Assembly: GCF_016901995.1 (NCBI RefSeq) | Contig: NZ_JACJLE010000047.1 | Coordinates: 1 to 33,931, forward strand | Length of the DNA: 33,931 bases | Direction of reading: 5' to 3' | Source of the DNA: Bacteroides caecigallinarum | Lineage (GTDB): Bacteria; Bacteroidota; Bacteroidia; Bacteroidales; Bacteroidaceae | Shown: one piece after another, positions 1-7,612 of the stretch | How the letters are laid out: each line of letters starts with the position of its first letter | How positions within the stretch are numbered: position 1 is the stretch's first letter | Program-made: the position numbers and the translations under genes | The notes under the pieces: generated by a model | What the model was told of the DNA's origin: nothing | Databases searched by the model: none | What the model saw: the letters and a program-made list of their open reading frames with translations, nothing else

Positions 1-109
1 AGAAATCGTCGAATATCTTCAACATTTTCAGAGACAAGTCGAAATTTTTAATAGACAATCTATGCCGGCTTTACCAGTTTTAATCATACGGGGTTTACTG
101 AATGCTTAC
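1..109 (-). mobile_element. Outer end of a probable IS66-like insertion sequence (partial)
   Basis: Bases 1-109 are the exact reverse complement of 33823-33931. Read on the minus strand the repeat opens with GTAAGCATTCAGTAAACCCC, and identity between the copies stops at the base just before GTAA. IS66-family elements are known for termini beginning GTAA, so this sharp edge suggests an element end. The flanking 8 bases differ between the copies (agttgata here, agatgaac at the right), as expected for two separate insertions. A short reading frame starting M-L-K-I-F-D-D-F opens 84 bases inside the element and leaves the window. The transposase is not visible, so the family assignment is an inference; the repeat itself is seen directly. 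Confidence 0.6.
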
Positions 110-140
110 TATCAACTGACATTACTAAATTAAAGTCCTA

Positions 141-1094
141 TCATTTTTCAGTAAATTCGATAGATTCACTTCCTGCCAAAGTAAGTGTCATATTCTTGCC
201 TTTTCCACGAATATCGGCAAAAGCATTCTTATATCCGTAACCGGAAGCAGTACGATACTGATAAAGCAAATAATCAACACCATTATAATTCATCTGAGCC
301 ACTCCTGCATTATTGAAAAATGTAACGAACAGATTCTCACCACCTTTTCCTGTAAATTCTGCATTAATGGTATTCTCTGTTCCAGATGTGGCATAAAGCA
401 ACTTGCCTCTTCTGGTAACGAGCCATTCATCGTTATACTTCTCTACCATATAAGTATCATCATCCTCTACGTTCCATACCGCAGTTCCGTCAGGTCTGAC
501 ACGCTTGTCCAATACCACAGCCCCTCCAGGCAAAAACAGCTCTACCTTTGATGAATCGACAGAAAACACTGAATATGCAGCCATAGTGGCATTCGGATCT
601 GTAGCCGACAGCAAACGGCAACCTTCCTCAAAAATCCTGATTTTCTTATCGAGTACTTTTGAATAAGTATATCCCATGGCGGCATCACTTCCTCCTATAA
701 CCTGTCCTTCAGGATTTTCAAATTTAACATACTGAATACGATACATATCTCCTTTTCCCAAGGTCAAAGTATCATTATTCAATGATATAACATTAAGTGT
801 ATCTGAGAACTGTATTGTCTGGCCGTTACCAATACTTTCGCCTGACAACACAATATTGCACTCCTTTCCTTTCTTCAACAACTCCCATCCGTTATATTTC
901 AGAGTAGCCATACCCACAGACGAAGCCTTTCCGTCCTTTTCAAACACGACACCCTGAAGGATATGCTTGTTTACAGGCATTATCTCGTGCCATTCGCCAA
1001 TGAATGATGTTTCATTAAACATATTTTCCCCTTCAGCACACGACATCATAATCATTAATGATGCCGGTAAAAATAAAAGATTGTTTTTTTTCAT
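141..1094 (-). CDS. Lipocalin-like lipoprotein
   Basis: A 317-residue predicted lipoprotein. The N-terminus has a charged start, a hydrophobic core and the lipobox-like MMSC, giving Cys19 as the lipidation site; export and LspA processing are expected. Residues about 30-125 (GEWHEI, then the G-V-V-F-E-K-D-G stretch) resemble the Bacteroidales proteins annotated as 'lipocalin family' (Lipocalin_5-like). The second half, about 150-317, is beta-rich and I do not recognise it with confidence; a lysozyme-inhibitor-like or META-like sheet is possible. It starts 10 bases after the beta-lactamase stop on the same strand, so the two are probably co-transcribed. The stop lies 31 bases from the insertion-sequence end. 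Function is unknown; ligand binding at the envelope is inference. Confidence 0.7.
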   Translation of the reverse strand: MKKNNLLFLPASLMIMMSCAEGENMFNETSFIGEWHEIMPVNKHILQGVVFEKDGKASSVGMATLKYNGWELLKKGKECNIVLSGESIGNGQTIQFSDTLNVISLNNDTLTLGKGDMYRIQYVKFENPEGQVIGGSDAAMGYTYSKVLDKKIRIFEEGCRLLSATDPNATMAAYSVFSVDSSKVELFLPGGAVVLDKRVRPDGTAVWNVEDDDTYMVEKYNDEWLVTRRGKLLYATSGTENTINAEFTGKGGENLFVTFFNNAGVAQMNYNGVDYLLYQYRTASGYGYKNAFADIRGKGKNMTLTLAGSESIEFTEK

Positions 1095-1104
1095 AATACA
1101 GTTT

Positions 1105-1998
1105 TTATTGATTACTAATATTCTTATATACTATAGATGATATTTCTGCTATTATTTTTTCCGTAGTCTCATAGTTCTCGGCAGAATCTTTCACAAATAC
1201 GGCTATCAGATAACGGTCACCATTCGGCAAATCAATAAAACCGATATCATTTATGCCAATATACCGCCCATCGGAATTCTTGTCGCCTGTTCCAGTTTTA
1301 TGACCTATCACAGCTGCAGTGTTCTTTAACGGATATGGCAATCTGCCGGTACCCGTAGTACATTCCGTCATTGTTCTTTTAATAAAATCATAATATTCAC
1401 CGGAAACTGCACCTCCTTCAAGAAATAAATTTATCAGGCGTACGGCAGCCATAGGTGTAGTCCAGTTGCTGTAACAGTTGTCAAGATTCTCATGCATGTC
1501 GTTTTCATCCATTTCTATTGAAAAATTATCAATACCCAATGAGCGAATATACCTGTCTGTTTCTTTTGTACTAAGAATACGGTTAAACAGAATATCACAT
1601 GCATTATTGTCGCTAAGTTGGAGTGTAAATTCCATAAGTTCCGATAAGCTTATGCGGATATTTCCTTCCGGAAATCTGTCACGTAATGGACTATAAGTAT
1701 TCTCCCTTAACTCTTCCTTTGATATATTGATTACGGAGTCCAATGGTATCCCTTTAATCTGTAGAAAATGGCATACAGCTAATGCCTGATGAAACTTGAA
1801 GACACTCATCATAGGATATTTATCGCTATTATTTACAGTCAGTGTATCTGTATTATTTACCATTACCGCTACACCAACTTTTGCATCGTATTTACATATA
1901 CTGTGTATTATTTCATTTCTTAGTGAAGAAAAAGGATCAGCTTTTACAATAATCGAGATAAAAGACAATAATAAAAAAGCAACTGATTTTGTTTTCAT
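1105..1998 (-). CDS. Class A beta-lactamase, subclass A2
   Basis: A 297-residue secreted serine beta-lactamase that should hydrolyse penicillins and cephalosporins in the periplasm. A signal peptide spans about residues 1-20 (cleavage after VKA). All class A motifs are present: S65-V-F-K68 (Ambler S70/K73), S129-D-N131, omega-loop E165 followed by D-M-H, and K234-T-G. The MH after the catalytic Glu, the YSNWTTP stretch and the C-terminal AVFVKDSAE match subclass A2 enzymes (the CblA, CepA, CfxA, PER and VEB group). It is not recognisable as a named allele, so no symbol is given. A -7 element at 2037-2044 lies about 40 bases upstream. It is the first gene of a likely two-gene unit with the lipocalin-like lipoprotein. 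Spectrum cannot be read from the sequence. Confidence 0.93.
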   Translation of the reverse strand: MKTKSVAFLLLSFISIIVKADPFSSLRNEIIHSICKYDAKVGVAVMVNNTDTLTVNNSDKYPMMSVFKFHQALAVCHFLQIKGIPLDSVINISKEELRENTYSPLRDRFPEGNIRISLSELMEFTLQLSDNNACDILFNRILSTKETDRYIRSLGIDNFSIEMDENDMHENLDNCYSNWTTPMAAVRLINLFLEGGAVSGEYYDFIKRTMTECTTGTGRLPYPLKNTAAVIGHKTGTGDKNSDGRYIGINDIGFIDLPNGDRYLIAVFVKDSAENYETTEKIIAEISSIVYKNISNQ

Positions 1999-2036
1999 CT
2001 ATGTTTTTACATTAAAAGGATACAAAAAATAATTGA

Positions 2037-2044
2037 CAAAATTA
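2037..2044 (-). promoter_or_regulatory. Candidate -7 promoter element for the beta-lactamase gene
   Basis: Minus-strand TAATTTTG matches the Bacteroidetes -7 consensus TAnnTTTG exactly. It predicts a start near 2030 and a leader of about 32 bases before the ATG at 1998. The nearest TTG is 23 bases upstream, slightly too far. The element overlaps the 3' arm and T-run of the hairpin at 2041-2062. Confidence 0.5.
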
Positions 2045-2062
2045 ATCATCTGAATGATTAAT
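2041..2062 (-). terminator. Hairpin between the DUF1349 gene and bla
   Basis: Perfect 9-base arms ATTAATCAT and ATGATTAAT are separated by four bases, and the minus strand continues into TTTTG. It could end the upstream five-gene unit or serve as an operator for bla. A second small dyad (ATAACA-TT-TGTTAT) at 2082-2095 lies just past the upstream stop codon. Confidence 0.45.
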
Positions 2063-2099
2063 CCTATCAATTATTTACATTATAACATTTGTTATGTAA

Positions 2100-2756
2100 T
2101 TATTCTTCCGCATTCTTTTTCAACCAATCCAATCTGCGCATGTCCGGCAAATGTTTCACAGTGAAGTTCTCGAATTTAGCTTCAAATCCGTTTCCATCAG
2201 GAGATGCTGCCATGATACCGACCTTTATCGGAACATTGTCCTGCATCCACGCATTGCGCATCATTGTGTATTCTTTATCATCGAAAGAATAGAACACCTC
2301 TACAGCATCAAGTCTTCTTACAGCCTTAATCCAGATATAAGGAACAGGTTTGTCAAGAGTAATGACACTCCAGTCGGATGTCTTATGAGTAACCACTGTA
2401 CTAAGATTGTACTTGCCATCGACAAATTCTATTCCTGCCTTGATATAATTCTCATGATCTATCCTCAACATTATACCGGCCTGATCAAATCGCGTCTTGT
2501 ATTCTCCCGACACCTTTACTTTTGCTTCAAACTCACCACCATATGTAGCATAATAGAAAGGAGCATCATCTACAGTAAAACCATAATGAGATATACGCCA
2601 ATAGTCACTCTGTGGAGTAACGAACATTGTCATGGTTTTACTATCCTTTATCTCCCAACTTTCCGGTTCATTAAACCAGTTCATTTTCTCCAGACTCTGT
2701 GCCGATACCGACGAAAGAGCCATCATTCCAAACAAACTTAAAATCAGTTTCTTCAT
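2100..2756 (-). CDS. DUF1349 domain protein, secreted
   Basis: A 218-residue protein with a signal peptide (residues 1-19, cleavage after SVSA). The mature part has the DUF1349 pattern: an early NEPESWE, Y-Y-A-T-Y-G-G-E-F-E, the F-D-Q-A-G-I-M-L-R stretch and a C-terminal KVGIMAASPDG. DUF1349 proteins adopt a concanavalin-like beta-sandwich, so carbohydrate or other ligand binding is plausible but unproven. The whole protein is essentially this one domain. It begins 20 bases after the O-acetyltransferase stop with no promoter motif between, so it is probably the last gene of the run that starts at 6864. Periplasmic or surface location is expected; substrate unknown. Confidence 0.8.
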   Translation of the reverse strand: MKKLILSLFGMMALSSVSAQSLEKMNWFNEPESWEIKDSKTMTMFVTPQSDYWRISHYGFTVDDAPFYYATYGGEFEAKVKVSGEYKTRFDQAGIMLRIDHENYIKAGIEFVDGKYNLSTVVTHKTSDWSVITLDKPVPYIWIKAVRRLDAVEVFYSFDDKEYTMMRNAWMQDNVPIKVGIMAASPDGNGFEAKFENFTVKHLPDMRRLDWLKKNAEE

Positions 2757-2776
2757 ATTTATAATGCTTTATGTAT

Positions 2777-3364
2777 TTATTCCATTCTGTATTTGTTTTT
2801 GTCATCTTCAGTCAGTTCACGAATAACTCTGCAAGGATTGCCGGCTGCCAGAACTCCCGAAGGTATGTTTTTTGTAACTACACTTCCCGCTCCTATCACC
2901 GCATCATCGCCTATCGATACTCCAGGCAGAACGGTCACGTTTGCCCCTATCCAGACATTGTTACCTACTATAATAGGGAAAGCATATTCCAGTCCCATAT
3001 TTCTTTTCTCTGCATCAAGAGGATGACCTGCCGAATAGAAGCCACAATTAGGGGCGACAAATACATTGTCACCAAATGTCACCTTTGCACCATCGAGGAT
3101 GACGCAATTCACATTCATATAGAAGTTCTCACCTATTTCGATATTATAGCCATAGTCGCAATAAAAAGGCTGCTCTATCAGAAAGTTATTTCTCGTTTTT
3201 CCGAACAGTCGTCGTATTATTTCAGTACGTTCGGCAATCATTGACGGTCTCAAAGAGTTATATTCATAGCATAAATCTTTACATACTGCCCTCTCACGTA
3301 ACAGTTCTTCATCGTAATTAGCATCATAGAGCAGCCCTTTATGGCATTTTTCCTTTTCAGTCAT
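2777..3364 (-). CDS. maa: Maltose/sugar O-acetyltransferase (left-handed beta-helix)
   Basis: A 195-residue cytoplasmic acetyltransferase that moves acetyl from acetyl-CoA to a sugar hydroxyl. It aligns by eye with E. coli Maa over its full length: N-terminal helical region (residues 5-55, LLYDANYDEEL), the CDYGYNIEIGENF motif at 69-81, the catalytic-loop histidine in YSAGHPLD (His114), and hexapeptide repeats from about 75 to 175 (IIVGNNVWIGANV, IGDDAVIGAGSVVTK). The tail GNPCRVIREL is typical of the family. The physiological acceptor is unknown in Bacteroidales. It lies 39 bases after the DUF418 gene and 20 before the DUF1349 gene. Detoxification of excess sugars or glycan decoration is inferred from family precedent only. 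Confidence 0.9.
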   Translation of the reverse strand: MTEKEKCHKGLLYDANYDEELLRERAVCKDLCYEYNSLRPSMIAERTEIIRRLFGKTRNNFLIEQPFYCDYGYNIEIGENFYMNVNCVILDGAKVTFGDNVFVAPNCGFYSAGHPLDAEKRNMGLEYAFPIIVGNNVWIGANVTVLPGVSIGDDAVIGAGSVVTKNIPSGVLAAGNPCRVIRELTEDDKNKYRME

Positions 3365-3403
3365 TTCTTTAAAAGCTTATATAATTATTAAATACAATAT
3401 TCA

Positions 3404-4585
3404 TTACTTGAGAGTAATCCATGTAAGTTTCTTCCATATCCACTCCAACGGTCCATGTCTGTGAGTTGAAAGCCACCACCTGCTAAATGACAACTGTATT
3501 ATAAATACAAATATCGCTATAACCAAGCATGAAGTTGCTCCTGTATATTTATATAATCCCAAGCCGAAGCCATAAAATAAAGACACACCTATTATTGACT
3601 GCACAATATAGTTTGTCAGACTCATTTTCCCATAAGGGATAAATATACGTTGGAATCTATATCCGTTTCCTGCTCCGAACCACCATATCAAAACAAAGAA
3701 TGAAACCAGCAATGCCATAAAAAGGAAATTGCATATAGACGATATTGCAATATTCAACGGTACCATAAGCGCTTCATTACCGGCTACCATTTCCGGATAT
3801 GTCATCTTGATTACATTGAAAATTACAAACAAGCTTACAGACCACAACAATACTTTTTTCCATATCATGACAGAATAATCAGATTTCTTGAATAAAGAAA
3901 GCCTTCCCGCTGCCATTCCAAACAGGAACAGTCCTCCTATCTGAAAAACACGACCGTTTTCTATCTGCCATAAATTACCATACAACTGCCCGTCGGTAAT
4001 ATTTGACCTCAGAATTTCCAGGAAACTACCGGACTCCATTACAGGCTTTGCCAGATTACCATACACTACCCAGTTATTCCCATATTCCAGAAAAGGAATG
4101 TCGCATCCGATACAAATCAGTCTTATCCATTCAACAGGCTGCATAATCATAACCGAAGCCAATATTAGCACCGATTTTGTGGAAAGGCCTGATACTGATA
4201 CAAGGAAAATTCCCATAACGGAATACAACAAAAGAATATCCCCGTTATAAAATAAGGAATGAAGCTGAGAAAAAAGCATCAAAAGGATCATTCTCCACAC
4301 AAATCTCCACCGGAAAGGAAGTCCACGTTTTTTTGCATTATCAAACTGAATAAAAAAGCTAAGTCCAAAAAGAAGAGAAAAAGTGGAAAAGGCTTTTCCT
4401 CCAAACAAGAACCATACCGTATCCCAAACACCTTTATCAAGAGCCGTAAGCCAATGAGGCTGACAATCCGGCATATAATAAAGATTATAATGCTCAAAGC
4501 AATGTAAAATCACTATTGCAAACAATGCAACACCTCGTAAGGCATCGACAACTTCTATTCTGTCGCTTTTCAATGTGTTATTCAT
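3404..4585 (-). CDS. DUF418 family membrane protein
   Basis: A 393-residue polytopic inner-membrane protein with about ten hydrophobic segments. Family landmarks are the N-terminal RIEVVDALRGVALFAIVILH (residues 9-28), the mid-protein GRVFQIGGLFLFGMAAGR, and the C-terminal block GKMSLTNYIVQS followed by GPLEWIWKKLTW. These match DUF418 proteins, which are distantly related to membrane acyltransferases of the OpgC/acyltransferase-3 type. The catalytic role is not established, so no reaction is assigned. It sits directly downstream of the flavodoxin-ferredoxin gene (26-base gap) and upstream of the sugar O-acetyltransferase; an acyl-transfer link to the latter is tempting but only inferred. Confidence 0.85.
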   Translation of the reverse strand: MNNTLKSDRIEVVDALRGVALFAIVILHCFEHYNLYYMPDCQPHWLTALDKGVWDTVWFLFGGKAFSTFSLLFGLSFFIQFDNAKKRGLPFRWRFVWRMILLMLFSQLHSLFYNGDILLLYSVMGIFLVSVSGLSTKSVLILASVMIMQPVEWIRLICIGCDIPFLEYGNNWVVYGNLAKPVMESGSFLEILRSNITDGQLYGNLWQIENGRVFQIGGLFLFGMAAGRLSLFKKSDYSVMIWKKVLLWSVSLFVIFNVIKMTYPEMVAGNEALMVPLNIAISSICNFLFMALLVSFFVLIWWFGAGNGYRFQRIFIPYGKMSLTNYIVQSIIGVSLFYGFGLGLYKYTGATSCLVIAIFVFIIQLSFSRWWLSTHRHGPLEWIWKKLTWITLK

Positions 4586-4611
4586 ATCTATAGTTTATGG
4601 TTTATTTATTA

Positions 4612-5403
4612 TCATTTTCCTGCAAGTACCGGATGAACATATCTTCCCTTACCCACCGACACCTTGCCAAATTCAATAGCCTGAGCCGGACAACGGTGTA
4701 TGCATGCCGTACACTGTACACAATCCTTTCCTTGCCATACCGGTTTGCCTTTCTGCATAACTATCGTACCTGTTGGACAGACCTTAGCGCACAGTCCACA
4801 GGAAATACACGCATCTGTAGTCCTGAAAGACTGCCTGCCTATAACAAATCTCTTAAATACAGGATAGACCACATAACTCTTCAGCCACGACATTCCTGTA
4901 CGGAGAATCTGAGATTCAGAATAACTACGTGTATTTACAGCTTTTACAATCTGTTCCATACCACTTGGAGCCAAAGCTAGTTTTTCATCCTTCACCGGCT
5001 CAGGATCTACACCGAAACCACGCATAAGAATATAGTTATTTGGCATTTTCAGAGAAAAGAAGGCTTCCAGAGGAATACATTTATCTGCAAGTTCCTTACG
5101 CACTATCCGGTCTGTATATCCACAATCGTCACCACATGTGCCAATGGCAAATACACGGTTTCCTTTCAATCCGGACAACTGTAACTCCCTGATAAAACGC
5201 AGCATTACCAATGACGGTCCCCAGGAATGTACAGGAAATACGAAAAACAACATTTCCGCCTCATCACGCAATGTATATCTCAGACCTTCAGCCGAATGTT
5301 TCCGTATAAACCCGGAGACTTCACATAAAGGTTCATTGAAAGAATTTGATATGTATTGTGCAACCCATAAAGAATTGCCTGTAGCTGAAAAATAAAATAC
5401 CAT
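4612..5403 (-). CDS. EFR1-type flavodoxin/2[4Fe-4S] ferredoxin protein
   Basis: A 263-residue cytoplasmic redox protein. Residues 1-160 form a flavodoxin-like domain; the phosphate-binding loop FSATGNS is at 5-11 and the VFPVHSWGPS stretch is typical. Residues about 190-245 carry two ferredoxin clusters, C199-x2-C-x2-C-x3-C209-P and C228-x2-C-x2-C-x3-C238-P, each expected to bind a [4Fe-4S] centre. This architecture is the 'EFR1 family ferrodoxin' group, common in anaerobes, with unknown partner. It probably shuttles electrons between FMN and iron-sulfur centres. It starts 9 bases after the antiporter stop, so the two are almost certainly co-transcribed. All eight cysteines are present and nothing is truncated. 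Confidence 0.88.
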   Translation of the reverse strand: MVFYFSATGNSLWVAQYISNSFNEPLCEVSGFIRKHSAEGLRYTLRDEAEMLFFVFPVHSWGPSLVMLRFIRELQLSGLKGNRVFAIGTCGDDCGYTDRIVRKELADKCIPLEAFFSLKMPNNYILMRGFGVDPEPVKDEKLALAPSGMEQIVKAVNTRSYSESQILRTGMSWLKSYVVYPVFKRFVIGRQSFRTTDACISCGLCAKVCPTGTIVMQKGKPVWQGKDCVQCTACIHRCPAQAIEFGKVSVGKGRYVHPVLAGK

Positions 5404-5412
5404 ATTTTAAAT

Positions 5413-6864
5413 TTAATCTTTCGTGTTCTCCGTTATAAATAATAATTTGTCACCCACATGCAGTTCCATCTGTCCGTTAGGAATCAGGAACTCGTTTCCA
5501 CGTTTGATAAGCATAACCAGCGAACCTTTAGGTATATTCATATCAGCCAGACGATTACCGTGTACAAGCATTTCTTGATTAAGAGTTATGTCGTGCAACT
5601 GCGAATCTATCTCATCCGGCAATTCTACTCCAAACTCGTTTCCTTCCTTCTCCAAAGGTAAGTCAAGTTTAAGCCAACGTGCCACAGAAGAAATTGTCAT
5701 TCCTTGAATTACAAGTGACAGTAAAGTGATAAAGAACACTATATTAAACAACTGGTGTGAACCTTCGATTTGAGCTATAACCGGATATGTGGCAAATATG
5801 ATTGGTACAGCACCACGCAATCCAACCCACGAAACGAAAAGTTTGGCTTTGGCACTTATTCCCCTGAAAGGAAGAAGACATGCGAACACACTCAGCGGAC
5901 GTGCTACAACTATCATAAATACACCGATAAGCAATGCCACTACGGCTGTATCAAGCATTTCATGAGGATTTACAAGCAATCCGAGGGTGATAAACATTAT
6001 AATCTGGAACAGCCAGGTAAGTCCGTCCATAAATGTAACAATCTCCTTTCGATAAGTCAGTTTCATATTCCCGACCACCACACCGGCTATATATACAGCC
6101 AGATAACCATTACCTTTGAGCATATCAGTAGCAGTAAAAGTAATGAAAACCATACTCAGAAGAAGTATTGAATAAAGTGATGAGTTTGACAGACCTATCC
6201 TGTTTGTGAGCCATGACATGAACCGTCCCATGGAATATCCCAAAGCACCACCTATAAGAAACTGCACAAACAAGTCTTTAATCAGAAGACCAATACTGAG
6301 AGAACTGCCGCTTGAAATAACCTGAATCAGAACTATAGTAAGCATATATGCCATAGGGTCGTTACTTCCACTTTCCAACTCCAGCATAGGACGAAGGTTT
6401 TCCTTCAGATTCATTTTCTGCGAACGAAGAAGACTGAACACAGAGGCTGAATCGGTAGATGACATTGTAGCCGCCAGAAGCAGCGATACCATGAATGTCA
6501 GCTCGATATTCGTGCTGTTCCATCCCGAAATATAGAAGATAAACAGTCCGGTAAGTAAAGTCGTCAGAAGAACTCCTACGGTAGAAAGAACTATACCTTC
6601 TTTAAGAACAGGCTTAATGTCTGTGAACTTAGTCTCCATACCTCCGGTAAAAAGAATGATACTGAGTGCCATCATTCCTATAAACTGCGCATCCTCGGCA
6701 CTATTGAACTGCAATCCAAGTCCGTCGCTGCCGAACATCATTCCCACAAGTAGGAAAAGCAACAACGTAGGTATTCCGAAACGATAACCAGTCTTGCTTA
6801 TCAATATACTGGTGAAAATAAGTACCGATCCTATCAAAAGGATATTCTCTGCTGTAAATATCAT
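5413..6864 (-). CDS. nhaP2: Potassium/proton antiporter, CPA1 family with RCK_C domain
   Basis: A 483-residue inner-membrane antiporter exchanging K+ (or Na+) for H+. About twelve membrane segments fill residues 1-390, with the CPA1 core motifs SSTDSASVF (T137-D138) and ELESGSNDPMAY (N168-D169). The C-terminus, about 410-480 (VHGNRLADMNIPKGSLVMLI), is a TrkA-C/RCK_C regulatory domain as in NhaP2/CvrA. It is shorter than E. coli NhaP2 (578 residues), lacking the extra C-terminal region. It is first in a close-packed run of five genes, with 9 bases to the next one. The 145-base upstream region holds a strong hairpin and two tandem dyad repeats that may control it. Ion preference cannot be told from sequence. 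Confidence 0.9.
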   Translation of the reverse strand: MIFTAENILLIGSVLIFTSILISKTGYRFGIPTLLLFLLVGMMFGSDGLGLQFNSAEDAQFIGMMALSIILFTGGMETKFTDIKPVLKEGIVLSTVGVLLTTLLTGLFIFYISGWNSTNIELTFMVSLLLAATMSSTDSASVFSLLRSQKMNLKENLRPMLELESGSNDPMAYMLTIVLIQVISSGSSLSIGLLIKDLFVQFLIGGALGYSMGRFMSWLTNRIGLSNSSLYSILLLSMVFITFTATDMLKGNGYLAVYIAGVVVGNMKLTYRKEIVTFMDGLTWLFQIIMFITLGLLVNPHEMLDTAVVALLIGVFMIVVARPLSVFACLLPFRGISAKAKLFVSWVGLRGAVPIIFATYPVIAQIEGSHQLFNIVFFITLLSLVIQGMTISSVARWLKLDLPLEKEGNEFGVELPDEIDSQLHDITLNQEMLVHGNRLADMNIPKGSLVMLIKRGNEFLIPNGQMELHVGDKLLFITENTKD

Positions 6865-6902
6865 TGTTATAGTTTTTAATTATGGTTATTATAAAAAATA
6901 GG

Positions 6903-6922
6903 AAAAACGACTGTTCGTTTTT
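6903..6922. terminator. Bidirectional terminator-like hairpin between ybaK and nhaP2
   Basis: Perfect 8-base arms AAAAACGA and TCGTTTTT surround a four-base loop, with A-runs and T-runs on both sides. On the minus strand it would end the ybaK transcript about 90 bases past the stop. If it terminates, nhaP2 needs a promoter within 6865-6902; no TAnnTTTG is visible there. Confidence 0.5.
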
Positions 6923-6924
6923 TA

Positions 6925-6966
6925 CGTAAAACTGTAGTTTGAAGTGCGTAAAACTATAGTTTGAAG
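6925..6966. promoter_or_regulatory. Tandem 20-bp repeats, each containing a dyad
   Basis: Two copies of a 20-base unit (6925-6944, 6947-6966) differ at one base and are spaced by two, giving a 22-base period. The second contains the perfect 12-base palindrome AAACTATAGTTT; the first has AAACTGTAGTTT. Two dyads on the same helix face are a typical layout for cooperative repressor or activator binding. They lie upstream of the antiporter gene. The regulator is unknown. Confidence 0.5.
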
Positions 6967-7009
6967 CCAGAGACATGAGCACATCAGGTTATGTCAGGTT
7001 TGAAACACA

Positions 7010-7495
7010 TCACTCAAATAATGTGCAGACTTCCGCACGGCTCACCTTAATCAAATCTGCAGGAGCTATCTTAACCTGCAATCCGCGTACTCCGGCACTA
7101 ACATAGATATAATCGAAATCATTACATGTGTGATGGATATACGTAGGGAAATGTTTCTTCATACCTATCGGCGAGCATCCACCGCGAATATATCCCGTAA
7201 GCGGAAGAAGTTCCTTCATTGGGATAAGATCGCATTTTTTATTCCCTGAAAGTTTGGCTGCCAGTTTCAGATCAATCTCATGTTCTCCAGGAATCACGCA
7301 CACAAAATACCCTGACTTATCGCCATGAAGTACAAGTGTCTTGAATACCTGTTCTATATTCTCACCGAGGGTTGCAGCCACATGCACGCAACTCAAATCA
7401 TTCTCATCGACTTCGTATGGTACAAGTTCATATTTTATCTTATCCTTGTCCAGAAGTCTTGCCACATTGGTCTTGGATATTTTTTCTTTAGCCAT
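7010..7495 (-). CDS. ybaK: Cys-tRNA(Pro) deacylase, YbaK/EbsC family
   Basis: A 161-residue cytoplasmic editing enzyme that hydrolyses Cys-tRNA(Pro) made in error by prolyl-tRNA synthetase. Family features are the N-terminal SKTNVARLLDKDKI, HVAATLG (residues 38-44), the conserved lysine in QVFKTLV (Lys52), IPGEHEIDL, GGCSPIGMKK (105-114) and a C-terminal SAGVRGLQVKIAP. Length is right for the family (about 155-160). It lies 117 bases downstream of uvrA on the same strand, separated by an inverted-repeat hairpin, so it may have its own transcript. No -7 element is clear upstream. Nothing unusual is seen in the protein. Confidence 0.93.
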   Translation of the reverse strand: MAKEKISKTNVARLLDKDKIKYELVPYEVDENDLSCVHVAATLGENIEQVFKTLVLHGDKSGYFVCVIPGEHEIDLKLAAKLSGNKKCDLIPMKELLPLTGYIRGGCSPIGMKKHFPTYIHHTCNDFDYIYVSAGVRGLQVKIAPADLIKVSRAEVCTLFE

Positions 7496-7529
7496 AACTT
7501 TATAATGTTATAATTTTAAACAATGTTTA

Positions 7530-7583
7530 AATGCCGTTTAAAAGCTATTTAAATACTTTTTAAAAGCTGATTAAAACGGCATT
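7530..7583 (-). terminator. Inverted repeat between uvrA and ybaK
   Basis: Arms AATGCCGTTT (7530-7539) and AAACGGCATT (7574-7583) pair perfectly across a 34-base AT-rich loop that itself contains two copies of TTTAAAAGCT or a near match. It probably ends the uvrA transcript; the long loop is atypical for a simple intrinsic terminator. Confidence 0.4.
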
Positions 7584-7612
7584 CATAATTACGTCTGTAT
7601 AGATTAAACAAT

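Noticed and set aside
6967..7009. TCAGGTT short direct repeats near the ybaK stop
   Set aside because: Two seven-base copies ten bases apart are too short to support a site call.
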